From: Marinobacterium rhizophilum DSM 18822
GTDB taxonomy: Bacteria; Pseudomonadota; Gammaproteobacteria; Pseudomonadales; Balneatricaceae
Assembly (NCBI RefSeq): GCF_000378045.1
Contig: NZ_KB899100.1
Span: forward strand, 1-64,000
Reading direction: 5' to 3'
DNA length: 64,000 nt
Notes under the pieces: model-generated
What the model was told of the DNA's origin: nothing
The model's database searches: none
What the model saw: only the letters and a program-made list of their open reading frames with translations
Translations under genes and position numbers: made by a program
Part shown: one piece after another, positions 7,696-16,326 of the stretch
Numbering within the stretch: position 1 is the stretch's first letter
How the letters are laid out: every line of letters starts with the position of its first letter

Positions 7696-9369
7696 TTAGT
7701 TTTCCAGCATCGGCAGGTCGAGACCCTGCTCTTTCGCGCAGTCGATGGCGATGTCGTAGCCGGCATCGGCATGGCGCATGACGCCGGTGCCCGGGTCGTT
7801 GCGCAGCACACGGCCGAGGCGCCTGGCGGCCGCATCGGTGCCGTCGGCAACAATCACAACGCCGGCGTGCTGGCTGAAGCCCATGCCCACGCCGCCGCCA
7901 TGATGAATCGATACCCAGGTGGCACCGCCGGCGGTATTGAGCAGCGCGTTCAGCAGCGGCCAGTCGGAAACCGCATCCGAGCCGTCCTGCATCGATTCAG
8001 TTTCCCGGTTCGGGCTGGCCACGGAACCGGAATCCAGATGGTCGCGCCCAATCACCACCGGCGCCTTCAGCTCGCCGTTTTTCACCATCTCGTTGAACGC
8101 CAGCGCCAGGCGGGCGCGGTCTTTCAGGCCGACCCAGCAGATGCGCGCCGGCAGCCCCTGAAAGGCGATGCGCTCGCGCGCCATGTCCAGCCAGTTGTGC
8201 AGGTGCTTATCGTCCGGAATCAGCTCCTTCACCTTCTGGTCGGTCTTGTAGATGTCTTCCGGATCACCCGACAGCGCCACCCAGCGGAACGGCCCGATCC
8301 CTTCGCAGAACAGCGGACGGATGTAGGCCGGTACGAAGCCCGGAAAGTCGAACGCATTCTCGACGCCCTTTTCAAAGGCCATCTGGCGAATGTTGTTGCC
8401 GTAATCGGTGGTCGCGGCGCCGCTGGTCTGCAGCGCCAGCATGGCACGCACCTGGATGGCCATGGATGTCTTGGCGGCATCGACCACGGCGGCTTCGTCC
8501 TTGAGGCGCATCTCGGCGGCGTACTCCATGGTCCAGCCCTTGGGCAGGTATCCGTTGAGCGGATCATGGGCGCTGGTCTGGTCGGTCACGACATCCGGCA
8601 CGATGCCACGCTCGGCGATTTCCGGGAAGATATCGGCACAGTTGCCCAGCAGGCCCACAGAGACCACTTCACCCGCCGCCTTCGCGGTCTCGATCATTTG
8701 CAGGGCCTCGTCCAGGCTGTAGGCCTTCTTGTCCACATAACGGGTACGCAGGCGGAAGTCGATACGGGTCTCGTCACACTCAACCGCGATGCAGGAGTAG
8801 CCCGCCATGGTTGCCGCCAGTGGCTGGGCACCACCCATGCCGCCGAGTCCACCGGTCAGGATCCAGCGCCCCCTGGCATCGCCATTGAAGTGCTGCTTGG
8901 CCATGGCGGCAAAGGTTTCGTAGGTGCCCTGAACAATGCCCTGGGAACCGATGTAGATCCAGGAGCCGGCAGTCATCTGGCCGTACATCATCAGGCCCTG
9001 CTTATCCAGCTCGTTGAAGTGTTCCCAGGTCGCCCAATGGGGCACCAGGTTGGAGTTGGCGATCAGTACCCGGGGCGCATCGGCGTGGGTCTGGAACACG
9101 CCGACCGGCTTGCCGGACTGGATCAGCAGGGATTCGTCGTCCTCAAGGCGCTGCAGCACCTCGATGATCTTGTCGTAGCATTCCCAGTTACGGGCAGCGC
9201 GGCCGATACCGCCGTATACCACCAGGTCTTCCGGACGCTCGGCCACATCGGGATGCAGATTGTTCATCAGCATGCGCATCGGCGCTTCGGTCAGCCAGCT
9301 CTTGCAGGTTATTTCGCTACCGGTTGGCGCCTTGATGACGCGGCTGGGATCATGACGGGTATTAGACAT
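7696..9369 (-). CDS. hutU: Urocanate hydratase (urocanase)
   Basis: A 557-residue enzyme converting urocanate to imidazolonepropionate, the second step of histidine breakdown. It needs tightly bound NAD. Its sequence is highly typical: [17 protein letters not shown] near the start, the NAD-binding [11 protein letters not shown] loop, and [18 protein letters not shown]. The ATG at 9369 ([10 protein letters not shown]) follows a GAGG site and gives the usual family length; an upstream GTG at 9408 has no such site. It lies 102 bp downstream of hutI on the same strand, so the pair is probably one HutC-controlled transcript. Confidence 0.96.
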   Translation of the reverse strand: MSNTRHDPSRVIKAPTGSEITCKSWLTEAPMRMLMNNLHPDVAERPEDLVVYGGIGRAARNWECYDKIIEVLQRLEDDESLLIQSGKPVGVFQTHADAPRVLIANSNLVPHWATWEHFNELDKQGLMMYGQMTAGSWIYIGSQGIVQGTYETFAAMAKQHFNGDARGRWILTGGLGGMGGAQPLAATMAGYSCIAVECDETRIDFRLRTRYVDKKAYSLDEALQMIETAKAAGEVVSVGLLGNCADIFPEIAERGIVPDVVTDQTSAHDPLNGYLPKGWTMEYAAEMRLKDEAAVVDAAKTSMAIQVRAMLALQTSGAATTDYGNNIRQMAFEKGVENAFDFPGFVPAYIRPLFCEGIGPFRWVALSGDPEDIYKTDQKVKELIPDDKHLHNWLDMARERIAFQGLPARICWVGLKDRARLALAFNEMVKNGELKAPVVIGRDHLDSGSVASPNRETESMQDGSDAVSDWPLLNALLNTAGGATWVSIHHGGGVGMGFSQHAGVVIVADGTDAAARRLGRVLRNDPGTGVMRHADAGYDIAIDCAKEQGLDLPMLEN

Positions 9370-9471
9370 GGTTCTGGGCCTCACTTGAGAATGAAGTGGA
9401 TGAGACACGCGGCTAAAGGAGCGGTCCCGTTGTCTGTTTTCAGAATCGGTTGGTATGCAGCGAGAAGGACA

Positions 9472-10722
9472 TCACACATTGCGCACCTCCCCGGCCACGA
9501 TGCGCTGGCGCACCAGGTTGACGCCAAACTGGTACGCCAGCTCGGCCGGATGATCGATGTCCCAGAGCACCATATCCGCCTGCAGGCCGGCCTTTAACTG
9601 ACCCGCCTGGCCCGCGAGCCCCAGCGCCTGCGCACCGAAGCGGCTGGCGCCGGCCAGGGCTTCTTCCGGCGTGAAGCGGAACAGGGTGCAGGCCATGTTC
9701 ATCGCCAGGCGCAAGGATGCCAGCGGCGACGAGCCCGGGTTCAGGTCGGTGGCAACGGCCATGCCCACGCCGTGCCGGCGCAGCAGTTCAATGGGCGGCA
9801 CTTGGGTGTCGCGCAGGAAGTAGAAGGCACCGGGCAGCAAGGTCGCCACCGTATCAGCGGCGGCTATCGCCTTCACGCCGTCCTCATCGAGCCATTCCAG
9901 GTGGTCGACCGACCAGGCGCCGTAACGCGCGGCCAGGGCGGCGCCGTGCAGGTTTGACAGCTGTTCGACATGGGCACGGATACCCAGACCCTGCGCCTGA
10001 GCGGCCTGGAACACCCGTTCGCACTGGGCCGGAGAAAAGGCGATACCTTCACAGAACACATCCACCGCATCGGCCAGACCTTCGGCAACCGCCGCCGGAA
10101 TGATTTCGTTGCAGACCAGATCGATATAGCCGTCGGCGTCATCCTTGTATTCAGGCGGCAGCGCGTGGGCAGCCAGCAGGGATGTCGACACACGCACCGG
10201 GTGACGCTCACCGAGTTTGCGCGCCGCACGCAGCATGTTCAGTTCCCCCTCAAGGCTCAGCCCGTAACCGGACTTGATCTCGACCGAGGTCACGCCCTCT
10301 TTCATCAGCGCCAGCAGGCGCGGCTCGGACAGCACCACCAGCTCATCAACGCTGGCCTCGCGGGTAGCACGAACGGTGGAAATAATGCCGCCGCCGCTGC
10401 GGGCGATCTCTTCATAACTCGCCCCCAGCAGGCGCTGCTCGAACTCCTTGGCGCGACTGCCGGCGAACACCAGGTGCGTATGGGCATCGACCAGGCCCGG
10501 TGTCATCCAGCCGCCACGGGCATCGACAACATCAGCGCAAACCGCGTCAGCGTGGAACTGCGCCATCGGCGCAATCGCTACGATGCGACCGGCGCGCACA
10601 CCGATCGCCTGATTCGACAGGGCGCCGTAGGGCTGTGCGATAGCTTCGTCGAAGGTCGCCAGGTTCGCGTTGATCCAGATTCGATCACAGGTCTCAAACA
10701 CCGTATCCACCTTGGGCTGCAT
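9472..10722 (-). CDS. hutI: Imidazolonepropionase
   Basis: A 416-residue amidohydrolase converting imidazolonepropionate to formiminoglutamate, the third step of histidine breakdown. The metal motif [12 protein letters not shown] sits near residue 80, with later conserved RAHVEQLSN and [10 protein letters not shown]. The start is uncertain. An ATG at 10737 would place codons inside a HutC-type palindrome (10727-10736), so the ATG at 10722 is preferred, though neither has a clear ribosome binding site. The leader is very short or absent if the promoter lies just upstream. It heads the hutI-hutU unit. Confidence 0.93.
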   Translation of the reverse strand: MQPKVDTVFETCDRIWINANLATFDEAIAQPYGALSNQAIGVRAGRIVAIAPMAQFHADAVCADVVDARGGWMTPGLVDAHTHLVFAGSRAKEFEQRLLGASYEEIARSGGGIISTVRATREASVDELVVLSEPRLLALMKEGVTSVEIKSGYGLSLEGELNMLRAARKLGERHPVRVSTSLLAAHALPPEYKDDADGYIDLVCNEIIPAAVAEGLADAVDVFCEGIAFSPAQCERVFQAAQAQGLGIRAHVEQLSNLHGAALAARYGAWSVDHLEWLDEDGVKAIAAADTVATLLPGAFYFLRDTQVPPIELLRRHGVGMAVATDLNPGSSPLASLRLAMNMACTLFRFTPEEALAGASRFGAQALGLAGQAGQLKAGLQADMVLWDIDHPAELAYQFGVNLVRQRIVAGEVRNV

Positions 10723-10726
10723 AGTT

Positions 10727-10736
10727 TGTATATACA
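10727..10736. promoter_or_regulatory. HutC-type operator at the hutI start
   Basis: The perfect palindrome TGTATATACA matches the known HutC recognition core and lies 4 bp upstream of the preferred hutI start, inside an AT-rich alternating stretch to about 10743. Binding here would block initiation or early elongation of the hutI-hutU transcript. Urocanate is the known HutC inducer. Confidence 0.8.
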
Positions 10737-10737
10737 T

Positions 10738-11160
10738 ATATATAACACAAGATTTTCAGAAGGCAAATCTTTCTTGTGAAAAACCGGCAACCCGGCAATC
10801 ACAGATAACATGAGATCACCAAGTTGCAGCGGCTTGGGCATAAAACCAGGCGCAGCAACAACTGCACCTCACGGCCTGGCATGCCATGGCATAAAAGCGG
10901 GACGGATGTATATACATTAAAGGTTGCAGCGAACCAGGGGGCCCTGCATTTAGGCAGGCGGCTTTTGCGTGTGTGGCCGTACGTCGCGTGCTGACAGCGT
11001 GTATAGAGCGACCTACCAGAGGGTACGTCAACGATGAGTACATGACTGCAATGGAGCTACGCGGCGCTCAAGCGCCCCGCAGCCAGGCTGCCCGGTGACA
11101 AGCAGCCGGTGACATGCCCCCGGAAACAAGCAGCGGGGAATCGATTGCCGTATCGCCGCT
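10738..11160. other. Regulatory spacer upstream of hutI
   Basis: No gene is supported. It holds the HutC-type palindrome at 10906-10917 and AT-rich sequence next to hutI that could supply a promoter. Open frames here, such as 10816-11043 on the minus strand, have no coding character. Confidence 0.5.
10906..10917. promoter_or_regulatory. Second HutC-type operator upstream of hutI
   Basis: ATGTATATACAT is a perfect 12-bp palindrome containing the same TGTATATACA core, 184 bp upstream of the preferred hutI start. Two spaced sites could allow looping repression or control a second promoter. Confidence 0.7.
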
Positions 11161-12486
11161 TCAGTGGCTGGCGTCATTATGCAGCCGCGCCAGAAAGCCG
11201 CGATTGACCTGGCTGTGGGGTTTGAGCGCGCGCCGTTCGTTGACCAGGGCCTCGGCCAGGTTTGTCATGCCACCGCGCACCGCCGCTTCCGTCAGGGTCC
11301 AGTCAATAATGTCACGCTGTGCATGACTGCCACCAAAGCGGTTGACGATAAAGCGCGCGCGGTGCAGCCGCTCGGCAACGGTGGCATAGTCCCCCCGCCA
11401 AAACGCGACAAAGCCTTCCACCAGCGGCGAACCGACTTGCCGGGCCCAGTCTGCAACCTCCGGCGTCGCACCCGAGGCTGAGCGCAATGCACTGAGTACG
11501 CGCTCAACGTCCTGGTCGCGCCCGCTCCCCAGGTAGGCCATCACGGCATGCCAGTCGTTGAACGGATAGAGCTTGCCATCGGCATGCTGATCCCAGGCGC
11601 TTGCGAGCTCCTGCCAGCGGTCAGACAGATCACGTCCGAGCAGCGACAGCCGCCACAGCAGAGCTGAGGCATCGATCATGTCGAGCGCCACCTGGCTGCG
11701 ATCCTCACGCACAGGCCCGTCATAGAGTCTCAGTGCTTCGTCGACATCGCCAAGATCCAGGTAATAGAGCGCCAGGTGCCACCAGTTGTGAACGCGGAAA
11801 AAGTTATCCTCACCGGACCAGGCCGGTTCTCGAGTACGCATCCAGCCAACACCGTCCTCGGCACGCCCCTGCATTTCCATCACATGGGCGACCGCATGGT
11901 GGGCCCAGCAGTCCAGCGGCTCCCGCGCGGTTGCCTCGCGTCCTGTTTCTTCGGCACGCGCGTAGTGTCCGCATTCTTCCAGCCCGAACGCATACATGCC
12001 CAGCACGATCGAATATCCCGGTACAGAGGGTGACCACCTGGGCAGCGCACGGGCGATCCGGTCCCGCAGGTCACGGGCGCAGGCGCGGTAAAAATCCGCC
12101 AGATGGCCGCACTGCAACCCGACCAGATCCAGTGGGTAGTTGATATTGTGTTCGTCCAGCGCCAACGCGGCCGAGGTCCAGTTGCCCGCCAGCATCCGCT
12201 CCAGCACGCCGATATGGGATTTCTCGCGCGCATTCAGCGACAGCGTTTTCGCCCGTTCGACGATACGCCCGGCCGCCAGGGTAGCCCCGGGTTCCGTCGC
12301 CACGCCATAGAGGTAGGCCTTGAGAATATGGGCCATGGCAAAATCCGGCGCCGCTTCAATCGCGCCGTCGATCAGGCCGATCGGGTCGCCCCGGTAGAGA
12401 TTGAACGCCCGGTTGGCGCCCTCGTAGAGCTCGAGCGCCGCCGAGGTGGCGCCTGAAACTGAATTACCCTGCAGATCGGTTAGCAT
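11161..12486 (-). CDS. Tetratricopeptide-repeat protein, TTC38-like
   Basis: A 441-residue soluble protein rich in helical repeat signatures (for example APDFAMAHILKAYLYG, DCWAHHAVAHVMEMQGR, HLALYYLDLGDVDEAL). It resembles the TPR-38/TTC38 family, which is shared with eukaryotes and of unknown biochemical role. No catalytic motif or signal peptide is seen. The ATG at 12486 is chosen because AGGAGA lies 8-9 bp upstream; an in-frame start at 12525 lacks this. It sits between hutI and the YjiH-type gene but has its own flanking spacers and a terminator upstream, so a histidine role is only a possibility. Confidence 0.75.
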   Translation of the reverse strand: MLTDLQGNSVSGATSAALELYEGANRAFNLYRGDPIGLIDGAIEAAPDFAMAHILKAYLYGVATEPGATLAAGRIVERAKTLSLNAREKSHIGVLERMLAGNWTSAALALDEHNINYPLDLVGLQCGHLADFYRACARDLRDRIARALPRWSPSVPGYSIVLGMYAFGLEECGHYARAEETGREATAREPLDCWAHHAVAHVMEMQGRAEDGVGWMRTREPAWSGEDNFFRVHNWWHLALYYLDLGDVDEALRLYDGPVREDRSQVALDMIDASALLWRLSLLGRDLSDRWQELASAWDQHADGKLYPFNDWHAVMAYLGSGRDQDVERVLSALRSASGATPEVADWARQVGSPLVEGFVAFWRGDYATVAERLHRARFIVNRFGGSHAQRDIIDWTLTEAAVRGGMTNLAEALVNERRALKPHSQVNRGFLARLHNDASH

Positions 12487-12619
12487 GGCTGCATTCTCCT
12501 GTGTCGGTGCCGGCCCTTTCGTCACCCTCGGCTGATGGCTCCCCCAGTGACACAGCAGCCGTTCAGTCGGGCTATGGATAATTTTAGAACGCCTGCGGCC
12601 TTACTCGGGTTCCAGACGC

Positions 12620-12657
12620 AAAAAACCCGAATACGGCACCTGCCATATTCGGGTTTG
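12620..12657 (-). terminator. Terminator of the YjiH-type gene
   Basis: On the minus strand AAACCCGAATA pairs with TATTCGGGTTT around a 12-base loop and is followed by further Ts. It lies about 20 bp after the stop at 12678 and separates this gene from the TPR gene. Confidence 0.88.
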
Positions 12658-12677
12658 CGGGTGCGCAGGAAGGGCGT

Positions 12678-14000
12678 TCAGCCAACCAGGCTTTGCGCGT
12701 AGAAGCCAAAAGGTGCCGACAGCAGGATCGTCAGGGCAACACGCTGATACCAGATCATCAGCATCTGGCTAATGGTGAGCGGAATCTCGGTGGACAGGAT
12801 GCAGGGAATCGACGCCGAGAAAAACAGGATCGAGGATATCGCCACGCTGCCGGTGACGAACTTCGCCGCGACGGCGCCTTCGGCCATCAGCAGCGCCGGC
12901 AGGAACATCTCGGCCAGCCCCGTGGCCGAGGCCTTGGCCACCAGCAACGGATCCGGCAGCTGGGCCAGCGCCGTGAAGGGATAGAACAGGTAACCCATCC
13001 AGTCGAACAGCGGCGTGTACTTGGCCAGCAGCAGGCCGATCAGCCCCACCGACATGATCGACGGCAGAATGCTCATGGCCATCAGCACACCTTCCTTCAG
13101 GTTGCCGCGGATATTGAACAGCAGCGGCAATGCCCGCTGGTTCGCCTCCAGACCTTCAAGCATGGCCTGTTTCAGCCGTGAGTGCTGCAGCACCTCATTT
13201 TCCGGCGACGCCGCCTTGTCATCCATACGCGAGAGCGGAAAGATGCGCACGGTAATTGCTGTCACGACAAAGGTCACCAAAAGCGTCGACCAGAAAAACA
13301 GGTTCCAGATCTCCATCAGCCCCAGGGTCTTGGCCACGATCACCATGAAAGTGGCCGACACGGTGGAGAAGCCGGTGGCGATAATGGCCGCTTCCTTGGC
13401 CGAATACTGGCCCGACTTGTACACCCGGTTGGTAATCAGCAGGCCAATGGAATAACTGCCGACAAAGGACGCCACCGCATCAATGGCGGATTTCCCCGGC
13501 GTTTTGAACAGTGGGCGCATCACCGGCTGACAGAGCACGCCGATCAGCTCCAGCAGGCCAAAGCTGATCAAAAAGGCCAGGAAGATCGCGCCCAGGGGCA
13601 CGATCAGGCCCACCGGAATCACCAGCTTGTTGAACAGAAAGGGCAGCATGTCCTTTTCAAACAGCAGTGCCGGGCCGAATTCGAAATAGGCCATCAGCGA
13701 GACCAGCACACCGCTGAGCTTGAGCCCTGAAAAGACCATCTGGGTCACACTGCTGCGCCAGGTGCCGCGAATAAACGGATAGAGCCCGCCTGCCAGAATG
13801 ATCAGCATCGCATAGACCGCCGCACCGCCGGCCTGATTGGCGCGGATCCAGGATACGATGTGATCCAGCGGTATGGTGGATTTGCCACCAAACTCCATCG
13901 GGACGAAGAAAAAGACAATGCCCACCGCACTGAACAGCACCAGCTTGAGCAGGGACACAGGATTGAAGGACATTACGCCCGCGACCTCATTCTTGTTCAT
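12678..14000 (-). CDS. YjiH-family membrane protein, candidate histidine/urocanate transporter
   Basis: A 440-residue inner-membrane protein with about ten hydrophobic segments and the nucleoside-recognition (Gate) type repeats of the YjiH family. Examples are TPGKSAIDAVASFVGSYSIGLLITNRVYKSGQYSAKEAA and a matching second half around LVAKASATGLAEMFLPALLMAEG. The family's substrate is not firmly known. Here the gene diverges from hutC and the shared region carries a 22-bp HutC-type palindrome, which suggests uptake of histidine or urocanate. That function is inference from context. The start at 14000 has only a weak AGGCAG site. It ends in its own terminator. Confidence 0.75.
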   Translation of the reverse strand: MNKNEVAGVMSFNPVSLLKLVLFSAVGIVFFFVPMEFGGKSTIPLDHIVSWIRANQAGGAAVYAMLIILAGGLYPFIRGTWRSSVTQMVFSGLKLSGVLVSLMAYFEFGPALLFEKDMLPFLFNKLVIPVGLIVPLGAIFLAFLISFGLLELIGVLCQPVMRPLFKTPGKSAIDAVASFVGSYSIGLLITNRVYKSGQYSAKEAAIIATGFSTVSATFMVIVAKTLGLMEIWNLFFWSTLLVTFVVTAITVRIFPLSRMDDKAASPENEVLQHSRLKQAMLEGLEANQRALPLLFNIRGNLKEGVLMAMSILPSIMSVGLIGLLLAKYTPLFDWMGYLFYPFTALAQLPDPLLVAKASATGLAEMFLPALLMAEGAVAAKFVTGSVAISSILFFSASIPCILSTEIPLTISQMLMIWYQRVALTILLSAPFGFYAQSLVG

Positions 14001-14131
14001 GGATCTGCCTGTTTATTATTAGGGAGCTTTCCCGGGCACGTCGCACGCAACGCTCTCACCCGCCCAGACTCCGATTATCGACGTCCTGCCACCGGTGCAG
14101 GCCCGTGTCGGCCTGCACAACTCCATTTGTA

Positions 14132-14153
14132 TGTATATGTATATACATATACA
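14132..14153. promoter_or_regulatory. 22-bp HutC-type operator between transporter and hutC
   Basis: The sequence is an exact 22-bp palindrome with half-site TGTATATGTAT. It contains the hut core word TGTATATACA at its centre with one position shifted, flanked by two further TGTA/TACA half-sites. It lies 131 bp from the transporter start and 139 bp from the hutC start, well placed to control both. Confidence 0.75.
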
Positions 14154-14250
14154 CCGGCAATGTAAATCCATTTGTCACATGGCCGGCATGAAAGCCCCTG
14201 CTTCACAGGCAATTGATGCCACAGCTTCGGTTGTTGTGGTCGACAGGGGA

Positions 14251-14260
14251 AGTATATACA
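14251..14260. promoter_or_regulatory. HutC-type half-perfect site before hutC
   Basis: AGTATATACA differs from the TGTATATACA core at one base and lies 32 bp before the hutC start, where it could give autorepression. A second AT-rich stretch (ATCGATATAT) follows directly. Confidence 0.5.
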
Positions 14261-14292
14261 ATCGATATATTTGGGTTTTTCGGGGATCACGG

Positions 14293-15006
14293 GTGAGCAA
14301 CAAGCCGCGCTATCAGCAGATCAAGAGTTTCATCCTCGATGGGATAAAACAGCAGACCTACCGCCCGGGCGGCAAAATTCCCACCGAAACTCAGCTGGCG
14401 CAGCAGTTCTCTGTCAGCCGCATGACCGTCAACAAGGCGATCCGCGACCTGGTGCAGGACAACATGCTGGTGCGTTACCCGGGCCTGGGCACTTTCGTCT
14501 CCGATGCCAAGGCGGAATCCCCCCTGGCCGATATCAAGAACATTGCCGAAGAGGTACGCCAGCGCGGCCACGACTACAGCTGTCGTGTCATCAAGCTGCG
14601 TGAAACCGCGGCCAGCGAGTCCGTAGCAATGCAGATGGGCGTTCCGATCGGCACGCCGGTCTATCGGTCGGTGATCGTGCACCTGGAGAACACACTGCCA
14701 ATCCAGCTGGAAAACCGCTATGTCATTGCAGCGTCCGTACCCGGCTACCTGGAGCAGGACTTCACCCAACACACCCCCAACGAATACCTGTCCAGCATGT
14801 GCCCCATTTCCAGTATCGAGCATATCGTCGAGGCCGTTTTGCCGAGCGAAAAGGTACAGGAACTGCTGGATATCGACGCCAACACCCCCTGCATTCAGGT
14901 GAATCGCCGCACCTGGTCCGACGGCCGCCTGATCAGTTTCGCCAGCCTCACGCACCCTGGTACCCGTTACAAGCTACGCTCCATTACCACCATCACCCCG
15001 CGCTGA
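14293..15006 (+). CDS. hutC: Histidine utilisation repressor HutC
   Basis: A 237-residue GntR-family regulator. The winged helix (residues about 4-70, with IPTETQLAQQFSVSRMTVNKAIRDLV) is followed by a UTRA ligand domain (YRSVIVHLENTLPIQLENRYV and YLSSMCPISSIEHIVEAVLPS). In this family it represses hut genes until urocanate binds. A GTG start at 14293 with GGGGAT upstream gives the usual length. The frame remains open far upstream through the operators, but that part is not protein-like. It is divergent from the transporter and flanked by its own likely operators. Confidence 0.92.
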   Translation: MSNKPRYQQIKSFILDGIKQQTYRPGGKIPTETQLAQQFSVSRMTVNKAIRDLVQDNMLVRYPGLGTFVSDAKAESPLADIKNIAEEVRQRGHDYSCRVIKLRETAASESVAMQMGVPIGTPVYRSVIVHLENTLPIQLENRYVIAASVPGYLEQDFTQHTPNEYLSSMCPISSIEHIVEAVLPSEKVQELLDIDANTPCIQVNRRTWSDGRLISFASLTHPGTRYKLRSITTITPR

Positions 15007-15481
15007 CACAGTCAATCCTCCTGTAGCGACGCTCGACCTGCGCGCCGCTGCCGGACCGGGTGCGAAACAGCGACACCTGAAAAATGGGCTCTGCACGCAT
15101 TTCTATTCGCCTGGCGGACAACCGGTTCCCTGCCGATTTGCCCGTCACGCCACAAAAACGAGCGCAATCGCGCGAACATGCCGCTTTTTGCGACACCCGA
15201 CTCGGGCCACCTTGCTTGAAGGAAGGGCCAATGATGCAGCACGCCGGCTGCATTCATTAACTCGCCGAGTTAGTACTCCGCACAGCCGGACGGGCCAGTG
15301 CAGTGCCTTCAATCGCCATGCCGCGCACCACTTTGGTGCAGATACAGCACCACATTGTGGATAACCTTGCCTGAAGCCGCCCTATAGAAGGCTCGAACCT
15401 GATCTACACTGTACTGGCACCCGACTTGCAGGAGCTGACTGAACGCGGACAGTCCCTGTCAGTCAAGGAGCCAGATGAAGC
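15007..15481. other. Intergenic region before the glucosylglycerate operon
   Basis: No gene is supported. It contains a perfect palindrome TAACTCG-C-CGAGTTA at 15258-15272 and a smaller CCACA-T-TGTGG near 15350-15360, both possible regulator sites for the operon starting at 15482. No clear promoter can be assigned by eye. Confidence 0.45.
15258..15272. promoter_or_regulatory. 15-bp palindrome, possible operator
   Basis: TAACTCG and CGAGTTA are exact inverse copies around a single central C. The site lies about 210 bp upstream of the glucosylglycerate operon. The binding protein is unknown; control of the operon is a guess from position. Confidence 0.35.
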
Positions 15482-16303
15482 ATGAGCCGATTACTGATAT
15501 CCACAGACCTCGATGGCACCCTGCTTGACCACAACAGCTACAGCGCAGAGGCGGCACAGCCCGCATTGCTAAAGCTGCGTCAGCTACAGATCCCCTGGGT
15601 GCTTAATACAAGCAAAACCCTCGCCGAACTGGAGCCGCTGCGCCAACAGCTTGAGCACAATCACCCCTTTGTTGTGGAGAATGGCGCAGCCATTTACATT
15701 CCCACCGACTCACCACTGGCGCCGGACCTTTCGCCGGATCCAGGCGGAAAGTATCGCTGCAAGATCTTCGGCCCCAGCCGGCGCCGCATTCTGCTGGCAC
15801 TGGAGCCCCTTTCGCAGCGCTATCGCTTTACCGGTTTTAGCGCCCTTTCAGCTGAGCGTCTTGCCGACATCACCGGGCTGACCCCCGAAGAAGCCCGCCA
15901 GGCAATGGCGCGGCAATTTACCGAACCGTTAATCTGGGAAGATTCCCGCGCCGCGCTGCATGACTTTGCATCCGAGCTGTCGCTGTTGAATTTTCAGGTC
16001 CAGCGCGGCGGCCGCTTTACCCATGTCATGGGTCGCTGCGACAAGGCCGATGCGATGCGCTGGCTGGCCGAGCAATACAGCATTCTCTGGGGCGAGCCTG
16101 TCACCTGCATGGCGCTCGGCGATGGCGACAACGACGTCGGCATGCTGCAAAAGGCGGATCTTCCCGTGCTTGTCCGCTCACCCAGCCATGCCCCACCGCA
16201 GGTTCCTGGCCGCACCGATGTCGTAGTGACCGAGCAGCCAGGCCCGGCAGGCTGGAATGACGCGGTCAGTTGCGCCTTGCAGCAGCTGGGCCTCGCCACC
16301 TAA
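15482..16303 (+). CDS. gpgP: Glucosyl-3-phosphoglycerate phosphatase (MpgP/GpgP-type HAD enzyme)
   Basis: A 273-residue HAD-superfamily class IIB phosphatase. Motif I is DLDGTLLD with Asp9 and Asp11, motif II lies in VLNTSKTLAEL, and the late metal motif is GDGDNDVGML. The protein resembles mannosyl-3-phosphoglycerate phosphatases. Because the next gene is GpgS-like, the likely substrate is glucosyl-3-phosphoglycerate, giving the osmolyte glucosylglycerate. Family members accept both sugars, so context decides. AAGGAG lies 11 bp before the ATG. It is the first gene of a three-gene plus-strand unit, 23 bp ahead of gpgS. Confidence 0.85.
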   Translation: MSRLLISTDLDGTLLDHNSYSAEAAQPALLKLRQLQIPWVLNTSKTLAELEPLRQQLEHNHPFVVENGAAIYIPTDSPLAPDLSPDPGGKYRCKIFGPSRRRILLALEPLSQRYRFTGFSALSAERLADITGLTPEEARQAMARQFTEPLIWEDSRAALHDFASELSLLNFQVQRGGRFTHVMGRCDKADAMRWLAEQYSILWGEPVTCMALGDGDNDVGMLQKADLPVLVRSPSHAPPQVPGRTDVVVTEQPGPAGWNDAVSCALQQLGLAT

Positions 16304-16326
16304 TAACACCAATAAAGGATTTCCCC

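Noticed and set aside
7771-9597. A 608-codon open frame on the plus strand
   Set aside because: It lies antisense to hutU and hutI, both unmistakable enzymes; the translation is low-complexity and histidine/glycine-rich as expected from a GC-rich reverse frame.
10727-14153. TGTATATACA sites considered as LexA boxes
   Set aside because: LexA boxes begin CTG and end CAG; these lack both and sit at hut genes with hutC present.
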